Shown one piece after another: positions 8,306 through 17,464 of a stretch of DNA of 24,855 nt. Source of the DNA: HOT-345 sp963531535 (GTDB lineage Bacteria; Patescibacteriota; Gracilibacteria; Absconditabacterales; Absconditicoccaceae); NCBI GenBank assembly GCA_963531535.1, contig CAUSGX010000012.1, positions 1 to 24,855 on the forward strand, in the 5' to 3' direction. Position 1 is the first letter of the stretch, and the number at the start of each line of letters is the position of its first letter. The position numbers and the translations under genes were made by a program. The notes under the pieces were generated by a model, which was given only the letters and a program-made list of their open reading frames with translations, was not told the origin of the DNA and ran no database searches.

Positions 8306-9736
8306 ATGAGAGAAATGCAATTAACAAAAATTATCGCAACAGTTAGAGATAATTATGAACTTGAAAAAGTGATTGAACTCAATGATGCAGGTGTGGATGT
8401 TGTGAGAATTAACTTTACACATGCAACTCCTGAAACCTCAAAGGATTTGATTGCTGGAGTCGCAGAACTTAATAGAACTTGAAGAACTCAGGTAAGTATT
8501 TTGCTTGATACTAAAGGACCAGATATTAGAACAGGGATTAGAGAAACTCCACTTCAACTTAAAAAAGGAGATATCTTCAATATTTATGTTGATCAGGCTA
8601 AATTGAGTCAGAATTCTGATATTTATTGTGATTATCCAAATATTATTACCGATTTGCCAGTTGGATACGAGATTATCGTAGATTCAGGTACTGCAATGGC
8701 TAAGGTAGTTCAGGTTTTTGATGATCATATCGCTGTTGAGATTAGTGCTGATGTAGAGATTGGTTCAAGAAGGCATCTTAATCTTCCAGGAATGAAGATA
8801 AAACTTCCAGCATTGATTGAGAAGGATAAAACAGATATCCTATTCGGAATTAAGGCAGGGATTGCTTATGTAGCTGCTTCGTTCATTAGAACTGGAGAAA
8901 ATGTAAAAGAAATCAGACAATTTTTGGACGATAACGGTTGATCTCATGTAAAAATTATCTCAAAAATTGAGAATCAAGAAGGAGTAGAAAATCTTGAGGA
9001 TATCTGCAGATATTCAGATGGAATTATGATTGCTAGAGGAGATTTAGGGGTTGAGTTGCCAATTTATCAGTTGCCTGTATATCAGAGAAGAATTGCTGAG
9101 ATGGCTCATAAATATGGAAAACCTGTTATTATGGCTACAGAGCTTATGAAGAGTATGGTAAAAAGTCCATATCCAACTAGAGCAGAAGTGAGTGATGTTT
9201 TCAATTCTGTGATGGCTAGAGTAGATGCAACTATGCTTTCTGATGAAACAGCAGTTGGTCTCTATCCAGTAAGGACTGTTGAATATATGGCTAAAACTGT
9301 GAAAGAAGGAGAAAACGAAATCGTAGATCCGCATCATGATTTCGAACTTCAGAGTGATGATGAAAATGAGTTCCTTAAGAAAGCCCTCGCAAAGCATGCT
9401 TTGATGCTTGCTGACGAGGCAAAGGCCAAAGCTGTGATTGTATTCTCTAGTACTGGGAAACTCGCACAATATCTTTCAGCTTTAAAGCCTAATCAGCCTG
9501 TATATTCATTTACAACTGATTATAATACACATTTCTCATTTGGTGTAAATTATGCAATCTTTTCAGAATTAATTGACGAGATTTCTTGGACAATGTCTGA
9601 GGATCAGGAAAACGCAATCAACATCTTGAAGGGGAAAGGAATTTTGAAGACTGGAGACCGTGTTGTAGCTGTTGGGGTGAGAAATGTTGGAGTAAACAAC
9701 CCTCAACAACAAGTGAGAATTATTACTGTTAGATAA
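8306..9736 (+). CDS. pyk: Pyruvate kinase
   Basis: A 476-residue enzyme converting phosphoenolpyruvate and ADP to pyruvate and ATP, the last step of glycolysis. Conserved landmarks appear in order: VVRINFTH (usual NFSH), LLDTKGPDIRTG, ISKIE with catalytic K220 and metal ligand E222, ARGDLGVE (243-250), PTRAEVSDV, then a C-terminal allosteric-type domain ending in RIITVR. Two TGA-glycines are present. Deviations: KIIATVRDN replaces the usual TIGPAS turn, MATELMKSM (276-284) replaces ATQMLESM (Q to E), and MLSDETA (310-316) replaces MLSGETA. The catalytic residues remain, so activity is likely but kinetics may differ. I chose ATG 8306; ATG 8315 is also possible. It is a single-gene unit. Confidence 0.93.
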
Positions 9737-9753
9737 GTATCTTTAAAAAGGAG

Positions 9754-9790
9754 AAAAGTCTGATCTTTGATTTGAGGTCAGATTTTTTCT
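9754..9790 (+). terminator. Terminator after pyk built from the repeated word
   Basis: AAAAGTCTGA (9754-9763, one base off the word) pairs with TCAGATTTTT (9778-9787) through one G-T wobble; the loop is 14 bases and a T-rich tail follows. Confidence 0.7.
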
Positions 9791-9802
9791 TTAAAAAATG
9801 AA

Positions 9803-9830
9803 TTGAAAAGCTGTAGGAAAAAGCTAATCT
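9803..9830 (+). promoter_or_regulatory. Candidate promoter for dnaN
   Basis: TTGAAA (9803-9808), a 16-base spacer and TAATCT (9825-9830), 33 bases before the ATG. An alternative -10-like AATACT sits only about six bases before the ATG. A very similar AATACTCTNGCGATG context precedes the gene at 20210. Confidence 0.4.
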
Positions 9831-9863
9831 AGAGGAAATCTTTTTACTTTTAATACTCTGGCG

Positions 9864-11006
9864 ATGAAAATTCTTGTTCAACAGCAGAAAGCACTTAATA
9901 TGCTCGATATTGCAGCAAAATTTGTTTCTAAAAACTCGACTCTCCCAATTTTGCAGAATATTTATCTTAAGGCATCTATCGATTCGCTTTTGATTAGAGC
10001 GACTGATATGGAAAAATATGTTGAGATTGAAATTCCTTGCGAGGTACAAATAGAAGGAGCAATTACCATTAATGCAAAAACCTTCTTGGATATTTTGAAA
10101 ACGATTGAGAGTGAGAATATTGAGCTTTCTGTAGATCAAAAGACAAATATTATGACGATAAAAACACCAAAAGATACTTTTGATATTAATGGAATTGCAG
10201 CAAGTGAATATGTGGCTCTTCCTGAAGTTCCTCAAGAGAATAGTTTTGTTCTTGATACTTTGGCTTTCTCAAAAGGAATTGATCACGTAGAATATGCAGT
10301 TACTGAAAAGAGTTTCTCTCCTGTATTAACTGGAGTTTTGATGAAGACTGGAAAGTGAGATGCTAGTAATAAGTTGATTTTCGTTGGTACAGATAGTTTC
10401 AGACTTTCTGAGTACAGAGTAAATCATACGAATGCTTCAGATTTTTCTCTTATTATGCCAAAGGCTTTGGTAAATGATATGAGAACTGTTGTTAATTTTG
10501 CAATTGGAAAGGAAGTTGCTGATATGAAAGTAAATTACTCTGAAAATTTGATTGCGTTTTCGTTTGTGATTGAGGATATTAAGATTATTGCAACTTCACT
10601 TTTGATTCAGGGGAATTTCCCAGAATATGAGAGAGAAGAAGTACTTCCTACGCAATTTGTAACCAAGGTGATGTTAGATAAAAATGAGTGTGAAAAGGCG
10701 ATTAGAAAAATCTGAATTTTGACGAGGGATATTAATAATTTTATCCAAATTGAAACTAAGGATTCAAAGGTTGTTATCTCTTCTGGAAAGACTGATAAAG
10801 GGGCTGGAACAACCGAGCTCGCTGCAATTATTGATGGAGAGCCATTAACTTTCGCTGTAAATGGAAGGTATATTAGTGATTTCATTAAGAATATGGAATC
10901 AGATACTTTAGTATTCAACATCATTAATAGTCAAAAGCCAGTTGTATTGATGGATAAGGATGAAGAAAATAATAGGTATGTCGTGAGACCTTTGATAAAT
11001 AATTAA
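9864..11006 (+). CDS. dnaN: DNA polymerase III sliding clamp, beta subunit
   Basis: A 380-residue protein of the usual clamp length. The dimeric ring encircles DNA and tethers the polymerase and other replication and repair proteins. Family landmarks: STLPILQNIYLKA near residues 27-39, EYVALPEVPQ, GVLMKTGK, GTDSFRLSEYR (usually GTDSHRLA), LLIQGNFPEYE (usually LIDGKFPDY), NGRYISDFIKNM and a C-terminal YVVRPLINN in place of the usual YVVMPMRL. Two in-frame TGA codons (after residues 164 and 279) join what would otherwise be three fragments, each corresponding to about one clamp domain. It contains two copies of the repeated word (10437, 10706). dnaA and gyrase genes are not adjacent, so the usual dnaA-dnaN origin context is absent here. 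Confidence 0.93.
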
Positions 11007-11039
11007 AAATCAGATTTATTCTTCTTTTGTATGTAAAAG

Positions 11040-11693
11040 ATGAAGATACTCCCCAAAAACAAAAAAGGATTCTCCCTATTAGAAATGATAATTGTTGTTA
11101 TTGTCCTATGAATTTTGATGGCTGCTGGGATTTATAGACTCTGAAATCTAGATACCAATAAATTTCGTGCAGAAGTTTGTATCAATGAGATCTACGGTAG
11201 TATCTCGAGTTTCGCATATTATGCATCGACAAGTAAAATGATAAATGGGAATATCCCAATTGCCTATACTATTTATACTAATACACTAAATGACTGAGAG
11301 ATCAGTCTCAAGTATACTATTCCCGGCACCCCAGATATTCCATTTACCTGAGGGGATATCAAGCTTTCAGAAAAAGCATCCTGCAAAAGCTGAACCGCTT
11401 TTAAGGTAAGATCTACTTCAAATTTCACTACATTCAAAATGCATCCAAGATTTAAACCAGTAGGAAATAGAAATGGTATTGAGATGGATAATCAGGGAAC
11501 AGTTATCTTTAAGTGAAGTATAGATTTTCAGTTTTGTTCTCCGACTAATGATCCAAAATGTTATGACTTTGCTAGGATTTTATTTGATGCGAGGACAGGG
11601 ATTGTGAAAAAAGCGTTTTGTAAGTTTTATAAGATAAGCAATGATCAAGAAGAAGACAGGCAATGTAAAGAATGGAGCGCAGAAATTGAGTAG
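11040..11693 (+). CDS. Type IV pilin-like (prepilin) protein
   Basis: A 217-residue protein starting with a class III prepilin leader. The sequence KKGFSLLEMIIVVIVLGIL has the peptidase cut between G10 and F11, Glu at mature position 5 (E15) and a long hydrophobic helix. The globular part has four to five cysteines and many Ser/Thr/Asn residues, as in extracellular pilins. Six TGA-glycines lie within it. Such proteins assemble into type IV pili or competence pseudopili that bind or import DNA and attach to surfaces. No assembly ATPase, platform protein or prepilin peptidase is in the window. It starts 34 bases after dnaN, with no clear terminator between them, and overlaps the following gene. 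Confidence 0.85.
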
Positions 11694-12543
11694 TGTTAGG
11701 GCAGAGAGGAGAACTCTTTCGCCTTTTTGCTTTTATGAAGCGCTTGGATATCCTATTCCTTTGAATTCTAGCATGTTTGCTTATCAGCAAGAAATGAAAG
11801 AAGAAAATAGGGCAGAAAAGTCAGATTTTTTATCTCATTGAATTGAATTCTCTCGAGAAAAAGAAAATCCTTATCACAAAGAGTATCTCACTTTTCTTAA
11901 AAAGTGGAGTTGGCTTTATAAGCAATTCCCTTTTGTAGATGCGATCTATTTAGCTAATAGTATGAGTTTTAATGCACTTCATGCAAATTCAGATATAGAT
12001 CTTTTTGTTGTTACGCAGGAGAGGAGAGTTTGGCTAGCAAGGTTTTTTATGACGTTCATGATGTGGGTATCTTCTATTAAGAGGAGTAGTAAAACTACAA
12101 GAAAGAGGTTTTGTCTGAGTTTTTTTGTTGATAGAAATAACCAGAATCTAGAATCACTTCTTTTACACAAGAGAGATATTTATTTGCCCTATTGGATTGC
12201 TCATCTTGTCCCTATATATCTTCACGCTTGAGCTTTGATATATTCTCAGAATCTCTGGATCCAGAACTATCTTCCTAATTGGAGCCCTCAACAACATATT
12301 TCTCTAGGGATTCATCCATCTCAGGGGAGAGGCCTCTTTAGAAAAATAATAAAAATCTGTTTCTATTGATGGATTGGAAATTTTTTTGAGTATTGTATTC
12401 AAAAAATCTGGTCGTTGCGTATTTGTTATTTGATTGCTAAAAAACCTGAATTACATCGCAGCGTTTTATATACAGAAAGTATTTTAAAATTCCATAATGA
12501 TAAAAGAAATCAGTATTCTAAACTTGTATTCTCAAAGGGATAA
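11641..12543 (+). CDS. Nucleotidyltransferase-like protein
   Basis: Up to 300 residues, TGA-glycines included. Residues 107-122 (NSMSFNALHANSDIDLF) resemble the nucleotidyltransferase-fold active site, in which a small residue-Ser pair is followed by D-x-D metal ligands (D118, D120). The usual GS is replaced by NS. Upstream, FYEALGYPIPL resembles the short helical or winged-helix segment that precedes this domain in related CPR proteins. The C-terminal half is basic and aromatic with no recognised domain. The substrate is unknown. The start is uncertain: ATG 11641 overlaps the pilin gene by 53 bases, whereas TTG 11686 would overlap its stop by eight. Either suggests translational coupling with the pilin gene. 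It ends on a strong terminator. Confidence 0.6.
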
Positions 12544-12567
12544 CTAATGGTTATCCCTTATTTTTTT
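12535..12567 (+). terminator. Strong terminator after the nucleotidyltransferase-like gene
   Basis: A 10-bp perfect stem AAGGGATAAC (12535-12544) / GTTATCCCTT (12550-12559), a 5-base loop and a T-tract. The stem contains the gene's stop codon. Confidence 0.85.
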
Positions 12568-12585
12568 AACTAAAATTTACCTGCT

Positions 12586-12622
12586 AACTATTGTATAGCA
12601 CAATAGTAAAAAATACTATTGT
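12586..12622 (+). promoter_or_regulatory. Triple inverted repeat in the ftsA upstream region
   Basis: Three copies of one 8-mer: ACTATTGT (12587-12594), its complement ACAATAGT (12600-12607) and ACTATTGT again (12615-12622). The middle copy can pair with either the first or the third, giving two mutually exclusive hairpins with 5- to 7-base loops. It lies upstream of the candidate ftsA promoter, so it could be an operator with three half-sites. If transcription starts further upstream, it could instead be an RNA switch in the leader. Confidence 0.5.
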
Positions 12623-12651
12623 CTTTTCTGTTGATATTAGTAGAGTAGGGA

Positions 12652-12680
12652 TTGTCAAAAGATCTTTATTTTATTTATAG
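12652..12680 (+). promoter_or_regulatory. Candidate promoter for ftsA
   Basis: TTGTCA (12652-12657), a 17-base spacer and TTATAG (12675-12680). The predicted transcription start falls only a few bases before the ATG at 12690, implying a very short or leaderless mRNA. Confidence 0.35.
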
Positions 12681-12689
12681 CTTCGGTAT

Positions 12690-13865
12690 ATGAGGGACAT
12701 TAAGGCAGTATTTGATATTGGAAATGATAGCATAAAGGCTATTGTCTTTGGAAAGGATAATGATAAAGATATCATCCTAGCGAGACAGATGGAACCTGCT
12801 CTCGGATTGAAAAAAGGTAAAATTTTGGATGCTGAGGCATTTACTACAACTATCAATAAGATTGTAGAGAATTTTAGTAAAAAACTTGGTGGTGATTTTA
12901 TTGAAGAGGTTGTTGTCGGTGTTTCCCATCCAGAGATGTTGGTAAATAGAATTATTGAGGGAAAAAGAATTATGCAAGCTGAGGTTTGAAACGATGATGT
13001 TGATCATCTCTCTAGAATTGTTGCAGAAATTGCTAATAAAAATAACTACGAGACGATTAAAATTGTTCCTGTATGTTGGATTATTGATGAGGATAAAAGA
13101 GAGAAAGATCCTGTTGGTCTTAGATGTAAGAAACTAGAATTGATGGCAGATGTCTTCATGATCCCAAAGAATTTTTATACAGGATTAATTGATGCATTTG
13201 ATAAGGTAGGACTTGGTATTTCAGATATGATTCCAAATATTATAGCTGCGACTTCTATTTGTATTGACTATGATCATAAAGATCTAGGAACAGTGCTTGT
13301 AGATATTGGGAAAAATCAGACTTCTTATGTTATTTATGAAGATGGGTATCCACTTGGATATGGAACGATTCCTATGGGAGCAGAGGACGTGACTAAAGAT
13401 ATTTCAATTGGAATGCAAGTTGATATTAAGGAGGCTGAGGAAATTAAGAGAACGAGTTGAATGGCAGTTATTACCGAAGGTCTTAAGTCCGATAACCAAT
13501 TGGATTTAATCTTCCTTTCAGAGATTATTAATGCGAGATATGAGGAAATTTTCCTAAAGGTAAACCAGCATCTGGAGAGAATTGAGAAAGATGGAAGGCT
13601 TCCTGGTGGAATCTTATTGATTGGAGGTGGAAGTAAAATGCAAAATGTTGATTATTTAGCTAAACAGACCTTTAAACTTGCAACGTTTTATGGAAAAGAT
13701 TTAATGGTGAATGTAGGTGATCTTTCGTTAAATGTTCAGTTTATTAATCTTTTGTGAGTGTACTTCTGGTCTAATAAGTATATGGATATCGACTCTAGAA
13801 AAACTAGCTTTAAAACAGGAAAAATATTAAACAAAATCTGAAACTTCTTTAGGGATTTGATTTAA
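12690..13865 (+). CDS. ftsA: Cell division protein FtsA
   Basis: A 391-residue actin-like ATPase that tethers the FtsZ ring to the membrane. Actin-fold landmarks: VFDIGNDSIKAIVFG near the N-terminus (phosphate 1), VLVDIGKNQTSYVIYEDG (phosphate 2), PMGAEDVTKDISIG, and ILLIGGGSKMQNVDYLA (adenosine motif). The C-terminus KILNKIGNFFRDLI is an amphipathic helix, as in the membrane-targeting sequence of FtsA. Four TGA-glycines occur. It lies directly upstream of ftsZ with a 50-base gap, the classical order. Expression may be controlled by the repeat structure at 12586-12622. The usual murein and division genes (ftsQ, mur) are not upstream. Confidence 0.92.
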
Positions 13866-13885
13866 TCCTAATTACTATCTTATAT
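13857..13885 (+). promoter_or_regulatory. Candidate ftsZ promoter overlapping the end of ftsA
   Basis: TTGATT (13857-13862), a 17-base spacer and TTATAT (13880-13885), about 31 bases before the ftsZ ATG. Two direct TTACTATCT repeats (13873 and 13902) flank the -10 region. It may give ftsZ a transcript independent of ftsA. Confidence 0.35.
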
Positions 13886-13915
13886 TTCTTTATTTATATT
13901 CTTACTATCTAACTA

Positions 13916-15073
13916 ATGGTTATCAATGAAATTATTCCTGAATTTATCCCAGGAGCAAAAATTAAAGTATTTGGTGTTTGAGGGTGTGGAAATAAGGCAC
14001 TTAATAGAATGATTCAAGAAGGACTTCAAGGAGTTGAGTTTGTAGCAGTAAATACTGATGCTCAAGATTTGGCAACAAACCTTGCTCAGAAAAAGGTAAA
14101 TATTGGTCTTAATATTACTAAGGGACTCGGAGCTGGTGCAAATCCAGAAATTGGTAGAAAGTCAGCAGAGGAGGATGAGATGAATATTAAGTCAGTTTTA
14201 CAAGATACTGATATGGTATTTATTACTGCTGGTATGGGAGGAGGTACTGGAACAGGTGCTGCTCCTGTTGTAGCAAGTATTGCTAAAGAAATGGGAATTC
14301 TTACAGTTGGAATCGTAACTAAGCCTTTTAGTTTTGAGGGGAAAAAGAGGGCAACTAATGCAGAAGAAGGATTGAAAAAGATGAAAGAGGTTGTAGATAC
14401 TCTGATTGTTATCCCAAATGACAAAATTTATACGCTCGTTGATAAAAAGACAACATTTAAGCAGGCGTTTACTATGATTGACAAGGTACTTTACCTTGGA
14501 GTTCAGGGTATTTCTGATTTGATTACTAAGCCAGGAGATATTAATATCGACTTTGCAGATATTAGAGAAGTAATGCTTAACTCTGGAAATGCGTTGCTTG
14601 GAATTGGATACGGAGCTGGAGAGAAGAGAGCAGTTGATGCTGCTAGAAAGGCAATTGAAAACCCACTTCTTGAGACAAACTTGGATGGGGCAAAGAAGGT
14701 GATTTTCGCTGTATCTGGAGGTATGGATCTTACACCGGTTGAGGTACAGGAAGCTGCTGCTATTGTAGAAGAAATTCTTGATGATGATGTGAATATGATT
14801 TGGGGAATGAGCTTTGATGAATCATTTGAAGATGAAGTAAAGGTAACTATTATTGCAACTGGATTCGAAGAACAAAGTAAAGAACCTATTTTAAAGCCTG
14901 TTCAAAGAAATTTTCTTGGACAAAAGATTGATGCTCCAAGAAGAGAATCTGAAAACTATATTATGAGAGGGCTTAGATCTCAAGAAGCTCCAAAGGCGGT
15001 AGAAGAACAACCAGAAACTCCTCAGGAAGATTTAGAGGTTCCAGCATTTTTGAGAAGAAAGATGAAATCATAG
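13916..15073 (+). CDS. ftsZ: Cell division protein FtsZ
   Basis: A 385-residue tubulin-like GTPase that forms the cytokinetic ring. The first glycine loop VFGVGGCGN carries a TGA-glycine. The tubulin signature GGGTGTG is at residues 108-114, and the synergy (T7) loop is NIDFADIREVM. A charged linker of about 50 residues leads to the C-terminal peptide EVPAFLRRKMKS, which matches the conserved FtsZ tail that binds FtsA. The length is normal. Only one TGA codon is used, near the start. The presence of both FtsA and a proper tail peptide indicates a standard Z-ring anchor. Confidence 0.96.
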
Positions 15074-15122
15074 TTGAAATATGAAAATGTCAATAGGTAA
15101 AAGAGGTGAAAAGTTAGATTTT

Positions 15123-15151
15123 TTGCATCTTTTGTTGGATATCTTTATACT
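15123..15151 (+). promoter_or_regulatory. Sigma70-like promoter for the AtpC-like gene
   Basis: TTGCAT (15123-15128), a 17-base spacer and TATACT (15146-15151), 34 bases before the ATG. This is the best consensus match in the window and indicates separate transcription from ftsZ. Confidence 0.55.
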
Positions 15152-15185
15152 TAGGTATGTTTAGTTTTGTTAAGACCTAGTAAAT

Positions 15186-15593
15186 ATGTACTTAAAAATT
15201 ACTACTACTGAAAATATGCTTGCTTATGAGGGAGATATTGAAAGGATTTCTCTTCCGACTGAGCAGGGGGAGAAGATTCTGACTGAAACTCCACTTCCTA
15301 TGGTGATTAAGCTTGTGCCTGGGTTGATTAGTTATCAAAATGGTTCTGGGACACATACTTTGAGTATTTCTAAGGGGATCGCTCTTATTGATACTTATGG
15401 GCTTAGGATTACCTCTTCTATGGTTACTCAGACTCCGCTTAAGAAACTGACTGAGCTTCGTAGTAATCAGTATCTCTTAGAATTGAAATTACAAAAGATG
15501 AAATCTGAGGGAAATATTGAGGATATTTCATCATTGATTCTTGAATTAGAGAAGGTGAAGGCTGATATTAGACTTGCTCAAGCGACTTATTAG
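15186..15593 (+). CDS. Orphan protein resembling ATP synthase epsilon subunit (AtpC)
   Basis: A 135-residue protein with the size and layout of F1 epsilon. An N-terminal beta-sandwich (LKITTTENMLAYEGDIERIS, then LPMVIKLVPGLISYQ, then ISKGIALIDTYGLRITSS) is followed by a C-terminal helical hairpin (about residues 88-133). The correspondence with epsilon covers EG-x-I-x-x-I-x-L-P, LxPGxI and the ISxG strand. The usual GxLGILPGHAPL loop is replaced by GEKILTETPLP. No other ATP synthase subunit gene is nearby; in ordinary operons atpC follows atpD. It may belong to a dispersed ATP synthase or be repurposed. It contains no TGA codon and has its own promoter and terminator. Confidence 0.5.
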   Translation: MYLKITTTENMLAYEGDIERISLPTEQGEKILTETPLPMVIKLVPGLISYQNGSGTHTLSISKGIALIDTYGLRITSSMVTQTPLKKLTELRSNQYLLELKLQKMKSEGNIEDISSLILELEKVKADIRLAQATY

Positions 15594-15615
15594 AAATGAT
15601 ATTTAGAACATAAAG

Positions 15616-15645
15616 AAAAATCTGACTGAAAGGTCAGGTTTTTTT
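15616..15645 (+). terminator. Terminator after the AtpC-like gene built from the repeated word
   Basis: AAAAATCTGAC (15616-15626) pairs with GTCAGGTTTTT (15633-15643) through one wobble, with a 6-base loop and a T-run. Confidence 0.8.
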
Positions 15646-15722
15646 GATATTTTTTCAATTTTACATTTGAAAAACTGGTCTTTTTCTTTATAGTCAGGAA
15701 AGTTTATTTGCGATTGAATATC

Positions 15723-16769
15723 ATGTATTTTGTAATTCTTGGTAAAAATAGAGAACTTAGCTTGAAAGAGCTTGAATATGCTCAGGTTGAGCAAATTGAA
15801 TATGTGCAGAATCAGAAAATTCTGACTTTTGCTCGTTGTGATGAAGAGAAATTAGCTGATCTTGCAGGAATCATCAAATGGGGAAGGCTCATAGACTGAG
15901 ATTTGGATCAGGTTTTTTCTGCTTCCCCTGAGAAAAGGATTCTCTGAGTATCTGATAAAAATCAAGGTATTAATTTGAAAAAACAGTATGGTCTCAAGAG
16001 GTTTAAGCAGGTAGATCTTTTGCACACGGATTTGGAGGTTAAGATGAAGGGAATTGAGCTTGTGAGGATTGGTTGAAAGTGGGCTCAAGTGTTGGGGTAT
16101 CAGAATATTAGACTTTATGAGGTGATTGATTTTGAAAAGCCAGGTCGTAGTATGCAAATGGGTATGATGCCAGCAAAGTTAACCCATACCTTATTAAACA
16201 TTGGACTCTCTTATCTAAAAGAGCAAGATAAAACACTGATTTATGATCCTTTTGTTTGAAGTGGGACGACAGGATTTTTGGCTAATTATTTTTGATATGA
16301 TTTCTTAGGTTGAGATCTAAAACTTACATTTGCTCAAAAAAATATTGATCGATGGCTTAATTCAAAATGGGCGAAACCGGATCTGATTTTTAAGTTTTTT
16401 GTTCAAGATGCGACTCAAGCCTTGGTGCAGAAGGAGCTATTTAATCAGCAAGTGCCGCTTATCATTACTGAGGGATGGCTTTGACCAGTTATTAAGCAGA
16501 GTACTACAGCAGAGGAAGTGAAAGAATATCAAAGATGGGTGAAAAATGTGTATGTGCAGTGGATAGAACAAATGGCAAAAGCTTTTTCAGACTTGCCAGT
16601 GATGGTTTTTACGGTGCCTTGGTATCTTGGGTATGAGAACTATTTAGAACAGGAAATTTTGAAGACGGCAAAAGAAGTCTGATTTGAAGCTGAATCTTTA
16701 CAGGAACTCTATAAGAGAGAGCAACATAAGGTAGGGAGAAAAATCATGATATTAAGAAAACCTCACTAA
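15723..16769 (+). CDS. TRM11-family SAM-dependent RNA methyltransferase
   Basis: A 348-residue protein. The N-terminus (MYFVILGKNRELSLKELEYA) resembles the N-terminal domain of Trm11/Trm-G10 enzymes, which methylate N2 of guanosine 10 in tRNA. The SAM-binding motif I is DPFVGSGTTG (residues 175-184, G179 by TGA), followed by FLGGDLK (motif II acidic residue). The catalytic D/N-P-P-Y motif expected in N2-guanine enzymes is replaced by ITEGWLGP (248-255), so the exact target is uncertain. It has many TGA-glycines. It converges with and overlaps the minus-strand GT32 gene by four bases, and the two share a terminator hairpin. Start at ATG 15723. Confidence 0.8.
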
Positions 16770-16783
16770 CAGTGAGGTTTTTC
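16757..16783. terminator. Bidirectional terminator shared by convergent genes
   Basis: AAAACCTCAC (16757-16766) pairs perfectly with GTGAGGTTTT (16772-16781), with a 5-base loop and A/T tracts on both sides. The stop codons of both facing genes lie inside it. Confidence 0.8.
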
Positions 16784-17464
16784 ATTAAAGAAGAGGTAAC
16801 ATTTTTCTAGGATTCTAAAACACCAGTTAGTTGGGATAAGAAGTCGTTTTGGACATCGTGTTGTATTGAGATTGAAATGATGGATTGCATAGGTGTCTTT
16901 TGTGATTTTCATCTCTTTGGGAGAGTGAAAAAAGGCATAAGGATAAAAATATTCTGCAGGATAAACCGTAAAATTTCAGAGTTTTTGAATTTGATTGTTA
17001 TTTTTCTTGAGTCAGTGTTTTTTTAGAATTTTCTCAAAAGAGTAGGTAATAATAATTCTGGATTTTCTTGTTTCATAAAAATCAAGAATGTCTTTTAGTA
17101 TCGGATTTCATTTTTGAGCTCAAAAGATCGAGCCTCATACGTAAAATATATCCTGAAAACCTGTAAATCACTTCTCATCAAGTAGAGGATCTAATGATTG
17201 TAAGATCTCAACATCAGTATCCAAATAGATCCCTCCCTCCTGATAGATAATATCAAAACGTGCATAATCTGAGGCAAAAGCATAGTTTTTTTTAAGATAT
17301 TGTTCATAGAGGTAGGGATTCTTCTTGATGTCATAGTTTTTCTCGTTTCGCTCAATGATTTCGTAATCAGGACAGTGCTTTTTTCGAGAAGAAAGAAAAG
17401 ACTGAAAATATTCAGGCTTTTCTTTTGTTCAAAACCAGATGTAATGGAGTTTTTTAGGGATCAT
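16766..17464 (-). CDS. GT32-type glycosyltransferase (DXD motif)
   Basis: A 232-residue protein resembling glycosyltransferases of the capsular polysaccharide / GT32 type. The start MIPKKLHYIWFG is the usual first strand with a catalytic-site glycine. ASDYARFDIIYQEGGIYLDT (residues 64-83) holds the sugar-nucleotide site, with D82-x-D84 as metal ligands. A C-terminal AIHHFN replaces the common IHHW-x-x-S. It has seven TGA-glycines. It presumably transfers a hexose from a nucleotide sugar onto a cell-surface glycan, in the cytoplasm. Its ATG overlaps the stop of the DedA gene (TAATG), indicating translational coupling. It is last in a three-gene minus-strand cluster and ends in a terminator shared with the methyltransferase gene. 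Confidence 0.85.

Noticed and set aside
9044..10235. Long minus-strand open frames opposite pyruvate kinase and dnaN
   Set aside because: They lie antisense to well-recognised proteins, have unnatural composition (Cys/His/Phe/Asn-rich) and match no family.
13873..13910. Direct repeats TTACTATCT in front of ftsZ as an operator
   Set aside because: There are only two short AT-rich copies, which could easily arise by chance in this composition. Noted under the ftsZ promoter only.
14086..14424. Minus-strand 112-codon frame opposite ftsZ
   Set aside because: It is the complement of the conserved glycine-rich FtsZ core, with no independent support.
15157..15180. ATG five bases after the TATACT box near the AtpC-like gene
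   Set aside because: It opens only seven codons before TAG. The real start is ATG 15186.
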